NCBI GenBank assembly: GCA_021604005.1 | Contig: BQIV01000003.1 | Location: 123,910 to 187,909 of the forward strand | DNA: 64,000 bases | From: Nitrospirales bacterium | GTDB taxonomy: Bacteria > Nitrospirota > Nitrospiria > Nitrospirales > UBA8639 | Direction of reading: 5' to 3' | Shown: positions 44,559 through 53,589 of the stretch, piece by piece | How the letters are laid out: every line of letters starts with the position of its first letter | How positions within the stretch are numbered: position 1 is the stretch's first letter | The notes under the pieces: generated by a model | Databases searched by the model: none | Told to the model about the DNA's origin: nothing | The model's input: the letters and a program-made list of their open reading frames with translations, nothing else | Made by a program: the position numbers and the translations under genes

Positions 44559-45704
44559 ATGGTTGCTGGAATTGGAGCATTAGTCAAGACGTTGACCGCC
44601 TACCTATTCTATCCATTTTGTGGCGCAAGAACTGTCGGACATTTAATGGGCATTGTTCCATATGTCCCATTTTTTTCGGCACGATTTGACCGTGAGTTGT
44701 TTGTGCCACCAGCTCCATTTATTGATTTAACGCATGACCCATGGCCTTCCACGTTTTGGGATCGCCCTAAGCCTTCTAGTATCTCTCGTCATCAGATCGT
44801 AAAAATTCATATGGGGCAAGCTGATCAAGCTGGATCGGTGTTTGATTGCAAAGGACGCCCAGTTGCGGAAGCCTGTCATCCGTTGAGGCAACGATGGAAA
44901 TATCGTTGGCGAAGTGTTCGGGATGGTATTCGTGTTGACTATATGAAACGGCAAGCTCAGCCTCGATCGTACCCGGGACGCATTGGTGTGCTCACGTCAA
45001 GTAATCAACACATCTATGCTCATTGGTTATTAGATATCTTGCCACGTATTGCCAAATTACAGGAACAGCATCATCGCGTCGCCTTTTACTTTCTGCAGCA
45101 TGTGCATTCTTTTCAGAGGGAGACCCTCCAGTGTCTCAACGTCGATGAGCAGGTGAGAATTATTAATTGTGCGGAAGTCCCTTGGGTCAGTGGTGACGAG
45201 TTGGTCGTACCCTGTCATCAGATCATGTTTGGCTATCATCATCCTCGTTGGGCATGTCAGTGGTTGAGGGAGAGGTTTCTGCCGACAGGCAATGTTTCCG
45301 GTAGACAGAAGAGGAAAGTGTATCTCTCACGTTCGATGGCAGCGAGGCGAAAGATCATCAATGAGCAAGAGATTGGCTCTTTTTTGTGTCATGAAGGATT
45401 TGAATTCTGTGTGCTTGAACAGCTTTCGTTCGTAGAGCAGGTGCGGTTGTTTCAAGAAGCCGAGATCGTGGTTTCGCCGCATGGCTCAGGCCTTGCCAAT
45501 CTCGTGTTTTGTAGCCCCGGCACGAAGGTGCTTGAGTTATTTCCTGCCAGGGCGACCGATGCTTATTTTCGGCTGTGTGTGGACATGAACCTGACCTATC
45601 GATGCTTGAAAACGCGAGAACATAGCCCACGACCGCGGGTGAGTGACAATTTTTCTATCAATATTGATGATGTGAAAGAGGCGCTGGACGACATGTGTGC
45701 GTAG
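44559..45704 (+). CDS. Glycosyltransferase family 61 protein
   Basis: From the ATG at 44559, after GAGAGGGG, the product has 381 residues. It matches GT61 (DUF563): IGVLTSSNQHIYAHWLLDIL, RKVYLSRSMAARRKIINEQE, and VVSPHGSGLANLVFCSPGTK-VLELF, the conserved HGxGLxN / PGxKVxE block near the C-terminus. GT61 enzymes add xylose or GlcNAc-like sugars to glycans. An upstream in-frame TTG at 44445 would add 38 residues without a good ribosome-binding site. A sugar-methyltransferase-like gene follows after 6 bp. Confidence 0.82.
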   Translation: MVAGIGALVKTLTAYLFYPFCGARTVGHLMGIVPYVPFFSARFDRELFVPPAPFIDLTHDPWPSTFWDRPKPSSISRHQIVKIHMGQADQAGSVFDCKGRPVAEACHPLRQRWKYRWRSVRDGIRVDYMKRQAQPRSYPGRIGVLTSSNQHIYAHWLLDILPRIAKLQEQHHRVAFYFLQHVHSFQRETLQCLNVDEQVRIINCAEVPWVSGDELVVPCHQIMFGYHHPRWACQWLRERFLPTGNVSGRQKRKVYLSRSMAARRKIINEQEIGSFLCHEGFEFCVLEQLSFVEQVRLFQEAEIVVSPHGSGLANLVFCSPGTKVLELFPARATDAYFRLCVDMNLTYRCLKTREHSPRPRVSDNFSINIDDVKEALDDMCA

Positions 45705-45710
45705 TTTCCC

Positions 45711-46733
45711 ATGAAGAAGCATATTCGACAAACGACTCAGAAGCTTTTAAATCTCGGGTTGAAACCCCTGGGCTATCAGGCTCTGTTGAAGTCCGTGGAC
45801 ATGTATGAATGGCAAACCAGTCCTGCCAAAGGTCGTCATTATCATCGAGGAGGACGCTTGCCTTCAGGAGCAGAAGAATATTTACGGTACGATCATCCAC
45901 GATATCAAGAACTCGAGAGGCGCTATACCAAGTGCCATCCGTCCGTTATCGATCCCATTCGGTGGAAGCAAGGTCATGTCAGACATGACGATGTGCTGTA
46001 TTTTCGAGGGGATAATGCGTATGTCCATCAGCATCGAGGCCGTAACATGAATATTGTGGGCTATGCCTTGTCGACATACTATGTGAAATCAATCGACAGT
46101 TTTCATTTACTGGAGAAGTTGAGTGAAGATGATTTTTTCGGGAACTTTCTTTTCGAGATCGATCATCAACTCATTTCAAGAGATTTACTCGATTCGATTT
46201 GCGAAATGTATTTTCTCTCGAAGCATGTTGATTTTCGTGGTATGAACATTCTAGATATTGGTGCAGGCTATGGACGTCTTGCCCATCGATTGGTTACGGC
46301 CAACCCATTGGTACATCGGTACTTTTGTGCGGATGCGATTGCCGTCTCGACGTTCATTTCAGAATACTACGTGCAGTTTCGTCAGTTGGAAGAGAAGGTG
46401 AGCGTGGTGCCTCTCGATGAGATCGAAGACGTGCTACAACACAACTCCATAGATCTTGCAGTGAATATTCATAGCTTTTCAGAATGCCGGACGTCTGCGA
46501 TTGAGTATTGGCTCTCGCTGTTGGTGCGACATGCTGTTCGTTACCTGATGGTCATTCCCAATGGTCGAGGAATCCCAAGAGAGCCGATGGTGAATAAAGA
46601 AGGTCAAGACATGAAGGCCGTGATCGAACGATACGGGTACATGCTCGTGGCAGAAGAACCGCAATACAGTGATCCGATTGTTCAACAATATGGTATGGGG
46701 CCTTCGACATACTATCTTTTTAGTTTGGAATAA
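45711..46733 (+). CDS. Class I SAM-dependent methyltransferase (putative sugar O-methyltransferase)
   Basis: The 340-residue protein has methyltransferase motif I in MNILDIGAGYGRLAHRLVTA, an acidic end of strand 2 (YFCADAIA) and strand 4 SIDLAVNIHSFSECRTSAIE. An N-terminal domain of ~150 residues precedes it. The pattern and length resemble putative sugar O-methyltransferases found in glycan clusters, and it lies 6 bp behind the GT61 gene. Its acceptor is not determinable here. No strong ribosome-binding site precedes it, which fits coupled translation. Confidence 0.75.
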   Translation: MKKHIRQTTQKLLNLGLKPLGYQALLKSVDMYEWQTSPAKGRHYHRGGRLPSGAEEYLRYDHPRYQELERRYTKCHPSVIDPIRWKQGHVRHDDVLYFRGDNAYVHQHRGRNMNIVGYALSTYYVKSIDSFHLLEKLSEDDFFGNFLFEIDHQLISRDLLDSICEMYFLSKHVDFRGMNILDIGAGYGRLAHRLVTANPLVHRYFCADAIAVSTFISEYYVQFRQLEEKVSVVPLDEIEDVLQHNSIDLAVNIHSFSECRTSAIEYWLSLLVRHAVRYLMVIPNGRGIPREPMVNKEGQDMKAVIERYGYMLVAEEPQYSDPIVQQYGMGPSTYYLFSLE

Positions 46734-46743
46734 ATTGTCTGGC

Positions 46744-47865
46744 TTAGAAGCCTATTGTCAATTGTGTTCCAATCATGTGATGACTGTGTAGGGCATTGTC
46801 TCTATCGTCGAAGGCAAATCCCTGTTTGTATGTTCCATACAGATAATCAAATGAGATACTTAGATTCTCGAAGGGACGCCATGTTCCAGCCACACCGTAC
46901 TGCCATTTCGGTTCATCGGCTAACTCTGTGCTAAATTCTAATCGTACGGCGAATTGCAGAAAATCGAGAGGGAAGTAAGCAAGCTCAACATTGTAGGAAA
47001 ACGGTTTATTGGCATTTCTCTCAAATTCTTTAAAGCTTCGAATGGCCTTCAATACTTCTGCCGTTAACTCAAAGGGTGGTGCCCCCATTCGTGCATAGGC
47101 ATTCCAGGCTGGCACAGAACGAAGTTGCCGATTTTGAAAGTCAAGAAGCAATTCCTCTTGGCTTTCTGCAAGATCTGAAAGATACCCCGCGCCAACGACC
47201 AGAGACTCGTCTGCAGATGTGTATTCAAGATTAAGGCCCCAGTCAATTTCATTCTTGTTGTTTTGCCTATCAACTTTGCTGTCAAAGATGAATCCCGCAA
47301 GTTCAATGGCGTCCCACAACGTATAGTCAAGCTGTACGGCCGTTCCTCGTGTTTGTCCAAACTCTAGCAAGGGCCCTGTGACAAAGTGGCTATAGTAGGC
47401 TCCAAATGGCACATAGAGTTGACCAAGCTTTACTCCGAAGTTCGCATGGTCTATTCCGATTAGCCCCTCGTCCAATTCCTGGAAATGTCGGCGTCCATTG
47501 TCTTCAATGGCAAAGAGGACTTCTGCTTCAAGCCACTCATCGTATTGGATTTCGAAGCCAAGCTCGATGGCCAATTCAGGGTCCGGATCTTCACTGGTGT
47601 TTCTTCTGGCGATGCTATGGTTTCTTTTGTATTCCTTCTCCACATCGATGACGCCACCAATTTTTAGCCACTCAGTCACTTGCTTCCCAAGCCCTGCTTC
47701 TCTTCGCTCTTCCGGGGTTCTGTAAATTCTTACAGGTTCAGGAGTTGCTGATTCCGTAGCCCTTACCGATTCGTCTCGTGCCTCGACGCCGGATGGTGTG
47801 AGGACAAGGATGAGTATGGTGATACGAATGAAATGGCTATGAAATTGAACTGTTGGTTCTGTCAC
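46744..47865 (-). CDS. LbtU-like outer-membrane porin
   Basis: The 373-residue protein has a signal peptide and a beta-barrel pattern with alternating strands, ending in Phe (THLTIGF-like, GTQLTIGF). Residues ~90-190 (IQYDEWLEAEVLFAIEDNGR, VKLGQLYVPFGAYYSHFVTG, PLLEFGQTRGTAVQLDYTLW) resemble the LbtU family of siderophore-related porins (GK.YVPFG / DPLTxExGET pattern). A short coiled or charged N-terminal segment precedes the barrel. It diverges from a two-component system, whose control of the porin is plausible but unproven. Confidence 0.75.
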   Translation of the reverse strand: MTEPTVQFHSHFIRITILILVLTPSGVEARDESVRATESATPEPVRIYRTPEERREAGLGKQVTEWLKIGGVIDVEKEYKRNHSIARRNTSEDPDPELAIELGFEIQYDEWLEAEVLFAIEDNGRRHFQELDEGLIGIDHANFGVKLGQLYVPFGAYYSHFVTGPLLEFGQTRGTAVQLDYTLWDAIELAGFIFDSKVDRQNNKNEIDWGLNLEYTSADESLVVGAGYLSDLAESQEELLLDFQNRQLRSVPAWNAYARMGAPPFELTAEVLKAIRSFKEFERNANKPFSYNVELAYFPLDFLQFAVRLEFSTELADEPKWQYGVAGTWRPFENLSISFDYLYGTYKQGFAFDDRDNALHSHHMIGTQLTIGF

Positions 47866-48046
47866 TGGGCGTTCCCTCGTGGCTATTCTACGATTGCAAG
47901 TTTCAGATAGCGAGGCAACAATACTGTAAGAAGTTCATCATATGGTAATGTTGCTCTATGCTGGATTTCGCTAAGATAAAACAGTCCAGAGACCCTTAGG
48001 TCACAACTGATTTGTGTCGGGGAATTTTGAGATTCCGCGAAGAACA

Positions 48047-48727
48047 ATGAGAATTTTATTAATTGAAGATGATCGAGTCATTGCGGACTTCATTCAGAAA
48101 GGCATGAAAGAGGCTGGGTTTGTGATTGATCATGTCGACGATGGGGTAAGAGGGCTGGATGCGTTACTCTATGACAGCTATGATCTTGCCATTCTGGATT
48201 TGATGCTCCCAAGGCTTGCTGGTCTTTCAGTCATTGATCGATTGCGAGAGCGGAAAAGAAATCTTCCGATTCTGATTCTGAGTGCGAAGCGGTCGGTTGA
48301 CGAGCGTGTAGATGGATTGCGTCATGGTGGAGATGATTACCTGACAAAACCGTTTTCGTTTAGCGAATTGCTTGCACGGGTCGATTCTCTGTTACGCAGA
48401 AGTCAAAAGATTGTGGAGCCTGCAAGCCTTTCATTCCACGATCTATCCATTGATCTTCTTGCGCGTACGGCGAGGCGGGCTGGAAAAAAGATTGATCTCC
48501 AACCTAAGGAGTTTGCCTTATTAGAGTATCTCATGCGCAATTCAGGAAATGTCGTATCGAAAACCATGATCATGGAGCGTGTCTGGGATTACAATTTTGA
48601 CCCAGGGACAAATGTGGTTGAAGCACGGATTAGTAAACTTCGTGAAAAGGTGGATAAGGACTTTGAAAAGCCTCTCATTCATACGATTCGTGGGTTGGGG
48701 TATGTGTTGAGGGACAACGATGCGTAG
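48047..48727 (+). CDS. OmpR/PhoB-family response regulator
   Basis: From the ATG at 48047 the 226-residue protein has an intact receiver (MRILLIEDDRVIADFIQKGM, phospho-Asp in LAILDLMLPRLAG, Thr/Ser in ILSAKR, Lys in YLTKPF) and a winged-helix DNA-binding domain (LQPKEFALLEYLMRNSGNVV, VVEARISKLREKVDKDF, IRGLGYVL). The CusR/heavy-metal subgroup is the closest pattern. The gene overlaps its histidine kinase partner by 8 bp and diverges from the porin. An upstream GTG in-frame adds 11 non-conserved residues. Confidence 0.93.
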   Translation: MRILLIEDDRVIADFIQKGMKEAGFVIDHVDDGVRGLDALLYDSYDLAILDLMLPRLAGLSVIDRLRERKRNLPILILSAKRSVDERVDGLRHGGDDYLTKPFSFSELLARVDSLLRRSQKIVEPASLSFHDLSIDLLARTARRAGKKIDLQPKEFALLEYLMRNSGNVVSKTMIMERVWDYNFDPGTNVVEARISKLREKVDKDFEKPLIHTIRGLGYVLRDNDA

Positions 48728-50123
48728 ATTGCCGAATACCTTGGCCTTCCGTTTGACGCTGTCGTACACCACCGCGTTTCTCGTGTCCTCTCTTGTGACC
48801 CTCTGTGTATTGTATTTTTCCGTGAATAGCATTTTGAATACTCGTATGGATGAGGATTTACAAGAAGATATTACGGAATACAAGATGCTGTACAACACTG
48901 AAGGGATGAGTCGGGTACTTCAAGAACTCGAGCGAGAGGTGGGATCAGATGATGAAGGGCAGGTTTTTCTCCGTCTACTCGATGCGGAAGGTGAGGAGCT
49001 TTTTGCCTCAGATTTATCTGAATGGAATGGACTGAAGACGAATACACGATTGTTTCAAACGGTACTGGCTTCGAAGGTTGTCCATGCTCTGGAAACGCTT
49101 GAGCTTGAGGAGCATGAGTTTCCTGTACGGACGAATTACGGGTTGTTAGCCCCGGGACTCATCTTGCACGTTGGAGAATCTTTCGAAGAAAAAGAAGAAA
49201 TCATGGACTTACTTCTTACGGTATTTGTGGGAATGTTTTGTGTCGCGATCCCCCTGGCTTCCGGTGTTGGGTGGATGATTGCGAGGAAAGATGTGCGGGG
49301 AATTGAGGCCGTGAGTCGTGCGGCTGTAGATATTGAACGGGGGCAACTGGATCGCCGTGTCATGATCAAGAATCAAGGCGATGAAGTGCAAACGCTGGTC
49401 GATACGTTTAATGCTATGGCTGAGCGCATTCGAAGTTTAATCATCGAAATGCGGGAGATGACCGACAATATTGCACACGACCTGCGAAGTCCGCTGTCTC
49501 GAATTCGTGCCATTTCGGAACGAGCTCTCTCTGTTACTACTGACAACGCACATGTCCAAGCTGCGGCGTCCGATACGTTAGAGGAATGTGATCGACTCCT
49601 CCATTTGATTAATACGACATTGGATGTGGCCGAAGCCGAAGCCGGCGTGATGCAGATAGATAAAGAACCGGTTAACATATCGAAGCTGGTTGAGGATGCT
49701 CGAGATTTGTTTGAGCCTGCCGCTGAAGAAAAAGATATTGAGATCACCTGTACGCTTGAGTCAGATTGCCAGATTCAAGGCAATCGGCAAATGCTGCAAC
49801 GCATGTTAGCGAATCTGCTCGATAATGCGTTGAAATATACGCCGTCCCACGGGCGAGTTTCCATTGACCTTGTTGGACAGCTCCAGGGGTTGCGTGTGTC
49901 CATTGCCGATACGGGAATTGGCATTCGACCCGAGGATCAGCGCCGTGTCTTTGACCGCTTTTTCCGGTGCGACCAAAGTCGCTCCAGAAATGGCTGTGGC
50001 TTAGGATTAAGTTTTGCTCGTGCCGTGGTGCGCGCGCATGGCGGCGACATCACGCTTGAGAGCGAACCAGCTCGAGGTAGTACCTTCATGATTCGTCTTC
50101 CTCGTCTCTCTTTGAGACCCTAA
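48720..50123 (+). CDS. Membrane sensor histidine kinase
   Basis: The 467-residue kinase has two membrane helices (~residues 12-38 and ~160-185) around a ~120-residue periplasmic sensor, a HAMP linker, H-box MTDNIAHDLRSPLSRIRAI (phospho-His), N-box LLDNALKYTPSHG, G1 SIADTGIGIRPED and G2 GCGLGLSFARAVVRAHGG. This matches the CusS/heavy-metal-sensor type. It overlaps its response regulator gene by 8 bp. The signal is unknown. Confidence 0.94.
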   Translation: MRRLPNTLAFRLTLSYTTAFLVSSLVTLCVLYFSVNSILNTRMDEDLQEDITEYKMLYNTEGMSRVLQELEREVGSDDEGQVFLRLLDAEGEELFASDLSEWNGLKTNTRLFQTVLASKVVHALETLELEEHEFPVRTNYGLLAPGLILHVGESFEEKEEIMDLLLTVFVGMFCVAIPLASGVGWMIARKDVRGIEAVSRAAVDIERGQLDRRVMIKNQGDEVQTLVDTFNAMAERIRSLIIEMREMTDNIAHDLRSPLSRIRAISERALSVTTDNAHVQAAASDTLEECDRLLHLINTTLDVAEAEAGVMQIDKEPVNISKLVEDARDLFEPAAEEKDIEITCTLESDCQIQGNRQMLQRMLANLLDNALKYTPSHGRVSIDLVGQLQGLRVSIADTGIGIRPEDQRRVFDRFFRCDQSRSRNGCGLGLSFARAVVRAHGGDITLESEPARGSTFMIRLPRLSLRP

Positions 50124-50526
50124 CAAGTTTTTCTCCAACCTTACGTCTTGGTAATCCTGTGGTCAGTGAGTTGTGAACTTACTTGGGTATTCTTCCCTCT
50201 ATAGCGAAACCAAATAACTTCCAACCGAATGTACATCATGTACACAGCGCAAAAACACACGTCGTACAGACGGAAGTAAATTGGAACGGCTATAGGCTTC
50301 AGGGACGACAGGAAGTTTCCACGTTGTGTCTGTGCATCGTCTCCAACATGCAGAACGTACATAACGAAAGGAGGTGCAGATTTGAGGATGTTGGATGACT
50401 CATTCGAAGAAGAGACGCGATGTTTGTCCATATGTGGAAACACAAGGCTCTCGGAACAGGGCAAAGAATAGTTGTTACCTGGCGAATATAGAACGACATG
50501 TCGATTTACCAAAGGAGAAAACAATA
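50124..50526. other. Intergenic region after the histidine kinase
   Basis: A 403-bp stretch precedes the secreted-protein gene. The segment at ~50143-50176 (TTGGTAATCCTGTGGTCAG...) resembles 44412-44443 upstream of the GT61 gene (25 of 32 positions shared by eye). Open frames here on either strand have no recognisable product. Confidence 0.4.
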
Positions 50527-51336
50527 ATGAAAATAACGATGCCGTTTTTGACCATCATGTTGATCCTTGCACTCGCCTTATGGGCAACAAGCACCGTGCC
50601 CGTGAGTTGGGCAAAGGATAGGAATGAACGTCCATTTTCAGAAGCCCAACTGTTTTTCGAACTCAATAATACGGACAGCGATTTAGGCATTCATGCCTCG
50701 ATCGATGGCGAGCCTTGGAAGAGGTTGGAAATCGAAGCCCCCAATGGTCGCAAATTGCTCAAAATCCGAGCGAACGGCAGTCTACAGAATCAGGGGATGA
50801 CGCAACTGTTTTTTGAAAGTGCCGAGCCACGATTCGAAGAGCTTTCGCCTCATATGTTCTATCGTCGATTTCCTGAAGGAATCTATGAAATTGGAGGTAA
50901 GACGCTTGAGGGAAACGAACTTGAGAGCGAGGCGACGCTCTCGCATGTCATGCCGGCCCCGGTGGAGCCAACGGTCAATGCTTTGCCAGCGGCCAAAGTT
51001 TGTGACACAGAAGATCCGGGTTTTGATGCGACTGTCACAAGCGCCCCCGTGACAATTTCCTGGCCCGCTGTTACCACTTCACACCCGGACCCTAATGGTG
51101 GAGGAGCCGGTGTCCAACCACCAGTTCCCGTCGTTATTCACAATTACGAAGTTGTGGTTGAGGTTCTCGACCGACTCTTTGCTTCGAAGTTTGATCTCAT
51201 TTTGCCGTCTGATGAAACTTCCATAACAATACCTGCAGAGTTCATCGCGTTAGGGAAGGAGTTTAAATACGAAGTTTTGGTCAGGGAGGAAAGTTTTAAT
51301 CAGACCGCGATTGAGAGCTGCTTTGTTCTGGAGTAG
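50527..51336 (+). CDS. Secreted protein with FNIII-like C-terminal domain
   Basis: From the ATG at 50527, behind AAAGGAG, the 269-residue product has a signal peptide (LTIMLILALALWATSTVPVS, then WA). A beta-rich N-domain (AQLFFELNNTDSDLGIHASI, KLLKIRANGSLQNQGMTQLF, FYRRFPEGIYEIGGKTLEGN) is followed by a region APVTISWPAVTTSHP typical of fibronectin-III-like sandwiches. Two cysteines near the middle and end could form a disulfide. The function is unknown; surface binding is plausible. The longer frame from 50395 lacks a signal. Confidence 0.7.
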   Translation: MKITMPFLTIMLILALALWATSTVPVSWAKDRNERPFSEAQLFFELNNTDSDLGIHASIDGEPWKRLEIEAPNGRKLLKIRANGSLQNQGMTQLFFESAEPRFEELSPHMFYRRFPEGIYEIGGKTLEGNELESEATLSHVMPAPVEPTVNALPAAKVCDTEDPGFDATVTSAPVTISWPAVTTSHPDPNGGGAGVQPPVPVVIHNYEVVVEVLDRLFASKFDLILPSDETSITIPAEFIALGKEFKYEVLVREESFNQTAIESCFVLE

Positions 51337-51774
51337 CCGTGTTCTCTGAACTCATCGCCAGTGGGCTTCCTGGGCTCCCGTCCTGTAGGCGACGAGAGCT
51401 CAGGCTCACCCTGTGCTTTCCGGAAACCTTCGGCTAGATATGGGACTCGGAAATCGGAAAAAGGATTGAGAAGCCTCTAGACACCATGTTCGTGATCCCA
51501 TCATCATGAAGACATGGTCGAATTTCTATCGTTGTTGATGAGATTCTGAGTGGGTCGATTCACTGAGAGTTCAATCATCGAGCCTTCTCAATCCTGTATA
51601 AAGAGGCTTGTCGGTTCTTAATGGCCAAGTTCCGACAGGCCTCTTTACTTCTATCTAAAAAGATACAAAGTCTTTCGATTTGGATACATTCCCTATTGGT
51701 CAAGGCCTCTTTGAATACCGTACGGCTCTACTTGGATATCCCATAATCATCTCAATCCCCAACCGTTATCCGTA
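51337..51774. other. Intergenic region before the MITE pair
   Basis: About 440 bp without a supported gene. AAGAGGCTTGTCGG and CCGACAGGCCTCTT (51601-51645) form a stem with one bulge followed by TACTTCT, a probable terminator of the secreted-protein gene. Confidence 0.5.
51601..51647 (+). terminator. Putative terminator downstream of the secreted-protein gene
   Basis: AAGAGGC-TTGTCGG pairs with CCGACA-GGCCTCTTT around a ~18-base loop, ~265 bp after the stop. The T-run is short. Confidence 0.5.
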
Positions 51775-51915
51775 GGGCACCTCTAAAAACCGTCCTTTTC
51801 CGCGATGGCGGCGTCAGCCGCGTGCTCAAATCCTCATGTATTCGCCTATACACTGCGGTTTTGCGCGCACGGCTTCCTTGCCCTTACACAAAAATCCTGG
51901 TTTTTAGAGGTGCCC
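51775..51915 (+). mobile_element. MITE-like element, copy 3
   Basis: The 141-bp element begins GGGCACCTCTAAAAACC and ends GGTTTTTAGAGGTGCCC, so the 17-bp ends are perfect inverted repeats. CGTA flanks it on both sides (51771-51774, 51916-51919) as a target duplication. No internal coding capacity. Confidence 0.92.
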
Positions 51916-51952
51916 CGTAATTATTCTTCGCATTTTTCGACCTCGCACAATG

Positions 51953-52002
51953 TTGGCGGCAAGTTTGCATCGTTCATTTGGCGGCAAGTTTGCATCGTTC
52001 AT
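51953..52002. repeat. Perfect 25-bp tandem duplication
   Basis: Two head-to-tail copies of a 25-bp unit beginning TTGGCGGCAAGTTTGCATCG lie between MITE copy 3 and the small gene at 52051, in its presumed promoter region. Confidence 0.9.
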
Positions 52003-52050
52003 ATTGTAAGCATTTCAATATCAACGATTTTAACGAAGGAGGATCCAACT

Positions 52051-52374
52051 ATGCCTAGCGAAGTCTTTGAAATCACAAGCTATCGATATTATCAATTCTC
52101 GAGCAGAGAGAATGTGTTTAAGGCTGTGATTAGCTGTTCGGCCTCGGGAGGCAAAACAGTGTATGTCTATTTTGACGGAGGGGAACATTCGTTAGCTGAA
52201 GCTCGCAAGAACGGTAATTCCTATTTCCTCTACTATCGATATGCAGACATGGCAAACATTATCGACATGTTACGGAATGAAAAGCCCATCTGGATGGTCT
52301 ATGTGCCGGAGGGGTCGAATAATTCCCGTATTTCAACCTCACAGGAGCCCGTCGGCGAAGGCGAATTGCCTTAA
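52051..52374 (+). CDS. Orphan small protein bracketed by two MITE copies
   Basis: From the ATG at 52051, after AAGGAGG, the product has 107 residues and no signal peptide or known motif: FEITSYRYYQFSSRENVFKA, KTVYVYFDGGEHSLAEARKN, YYRYADMANIIDMLRNEKPI and WMVYVPEGS. It looks like a small alpha/beta domain, perhaps ligand-binding. The longer frame that begins in the upstream MITE is read-through. The stop codon lies within the TTAA target duplication of MITE copy 4, so insertion left the protein intact. The function is unknown. Confidence 0.65.
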   Translation: MPSEVFEITSYRYYQFSSRENVFKAVISCSASGGKTVYVYFDGGEHSLAEARKNGNSYFLYYRYADMANIIDMLRNEKPIWMVYVPEGSNNSRISTSQEPVGEGELP

Positions 52375-52516
52375 GGGCACCTCTAAAAAACCGTCCTTTT
52401 CCGCGATGGCGGCGTCAGCCGCGTGCTCAAATCCTCACGTATTCACCTATACACTCCGGTTTTGCGCGCGCGGCTTCCTTGCCCTCATACAAAAATCCTG
52501 GTTTTTAGAGATGTCC
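52375..52516 (+). mobile_element. MITE-like element, copy 4
   Basis: The 142-bp element begins GGGCACCTCTAAAAAACC and ends GGTTTTTAGAGATGTCC, with TTAA at both flanks (52371-52374, 52517-52520). It has the same orientation as copy 3, 459 bp away. Confidence 0.9.
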
Positions 52517-52691
52517 TTAATCTGCAGACCATAATAAGAGTCAGAGGTTTATCATTATTCACGCCTGACCCTAAATTTGGAAGTTGCTCAAAGAAGAGAC
52601 AGAGGGGAGGAGATGTCGCAGAGTCCGAGTGTCTCTTCCGGGTGTAGGCTCTGCAACACCTCCGTCCTGTCTTCAGCCGCGAGAACTGTGG

Positions 52692-53003
52692 CTATTTCTT
52701 TTTCTTGCAGTCCTCAAAGTCTTTGAGACACTTCTTCAAATCCACGGCATGCTCATCGATGCATTTCTTGACCTTGTCAACGCCTTTGCCGGCTTTCTTG
52801 ATGCACTCGTCATATTTCTTGCCGGCTTTAATGAGACACATTAAGAACTTTGTATCGCATTTTGTCGGTTTGTCCGCAGCGAGCGCGATGCTGGTGATAG
52901 CCGAGAGATATTCAGTGCCAAGAGGCTCTAAATCGGCCCTGACCAGGACATCGTCACCGAAGCCGGTGTCGATCGTAGGACCTTCGACATCCAGCTCCGC
53001 CAC
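52692..53003 (-). CDS. Small Cys/Lys-rich protein of unknown function
   Basis: The product from the GTG at 53003 has 103 residues. The second half is a charged, probably helical segment with six regularly spaced Cys: KPTKCDTKFLMCLIKAGKKY, DECIKKAGKGVDKVKKCIDE, HAVDLKKCLKDFEDCKKKK. The N-terminal half (VEGPTIDTGFGDDVLVRADL) is uncharged and may be a leader or linker. The frame stays open upstream to about 53075 without an ATG, so the start is uncertain. No partner gene or known family is recognised. Confidence 0.5.
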   Translation of the reverse strand: MAELDVEGPTIDTGFGDDVLVRADLEPLGTEYLSAITSIALAADKPTKCDTKFLMCLIKAGKKYDECIKKAGKGVDKVKKCIDEHAVDLKKCLKDFEDCKKKK

Positions 53004-53355
53004 AGCCGCCTTGACCTCGTCTTGATCAAACTGCTCGAGAATCGTCGTAAAGCGACGTGATGAGTCTTGTAGAATTAGTTAGAAGTGCATACCTCTCGTT
53101 TGAATCATTTAAGGGTATATTTCCCGCCGCTCGCGGCGTAAATATCTTGAAGTGCAGTATGCTGTGAAATTCTGCATTGTATTTCTTGCCTCGACATTGG
53201 TTGTGGCCGTGCAGGTCAATGTAGCAAGGAAAATAAACCTGCCTAGGCTCTGGAATTGAGAGTTGCAGTATAATCTCAAAGTGTAACTTTTCCGTGAACT
53301 GGATGGTTGAGGTCCTGTGACGTTCGCCATCCTTGCTCCTTCCATTCCCGAGGTT

Positions 53356-53545
53356 ATTGGCTATTAGCCGTTTCAGTTAGGCCGAATCAGTGACATGTTG
53401 ACCGACTGAATGCTGATTGCTACTTAGGTTTTGAATCGTCAATCGTCTGCAGGTCATCTGGGCATAGCCTTTCTCATGTTCACGTTGCGCCGCGCCAAGT
53501 TCGTTGTATTTTCCTCTTTCGAACATATGGGGGTTTGCTCTAGAT
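53356..53545 (+). repeat. Dispersed ~190-bp repeat, copy B
   Basis: Imperfect but continuous match to 27212-27410, with the same ordered blocks (AGCCGTTTCAGTTA, GTCAATCGTCTG, CATATG). It ends ~90 bp before the MarR start. Confidence 0.6.
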
Positions 53546-53589
53546 GGTAATCGCTTGCTTTGCATGATTTTTCCATAATTGTGAACTAT

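Noticed and set aside
51805..52050. N-terminal extension of the small gene at 52051
   Set aside because: It is encoded by MITE copy 3 and the tandem duplication; the ATG at 52051 has a strong AAGGAGG.
53109..53345. Minus-strand frame before marR
   Set aside because: Composition and lack of a start signal; no family resemblance.
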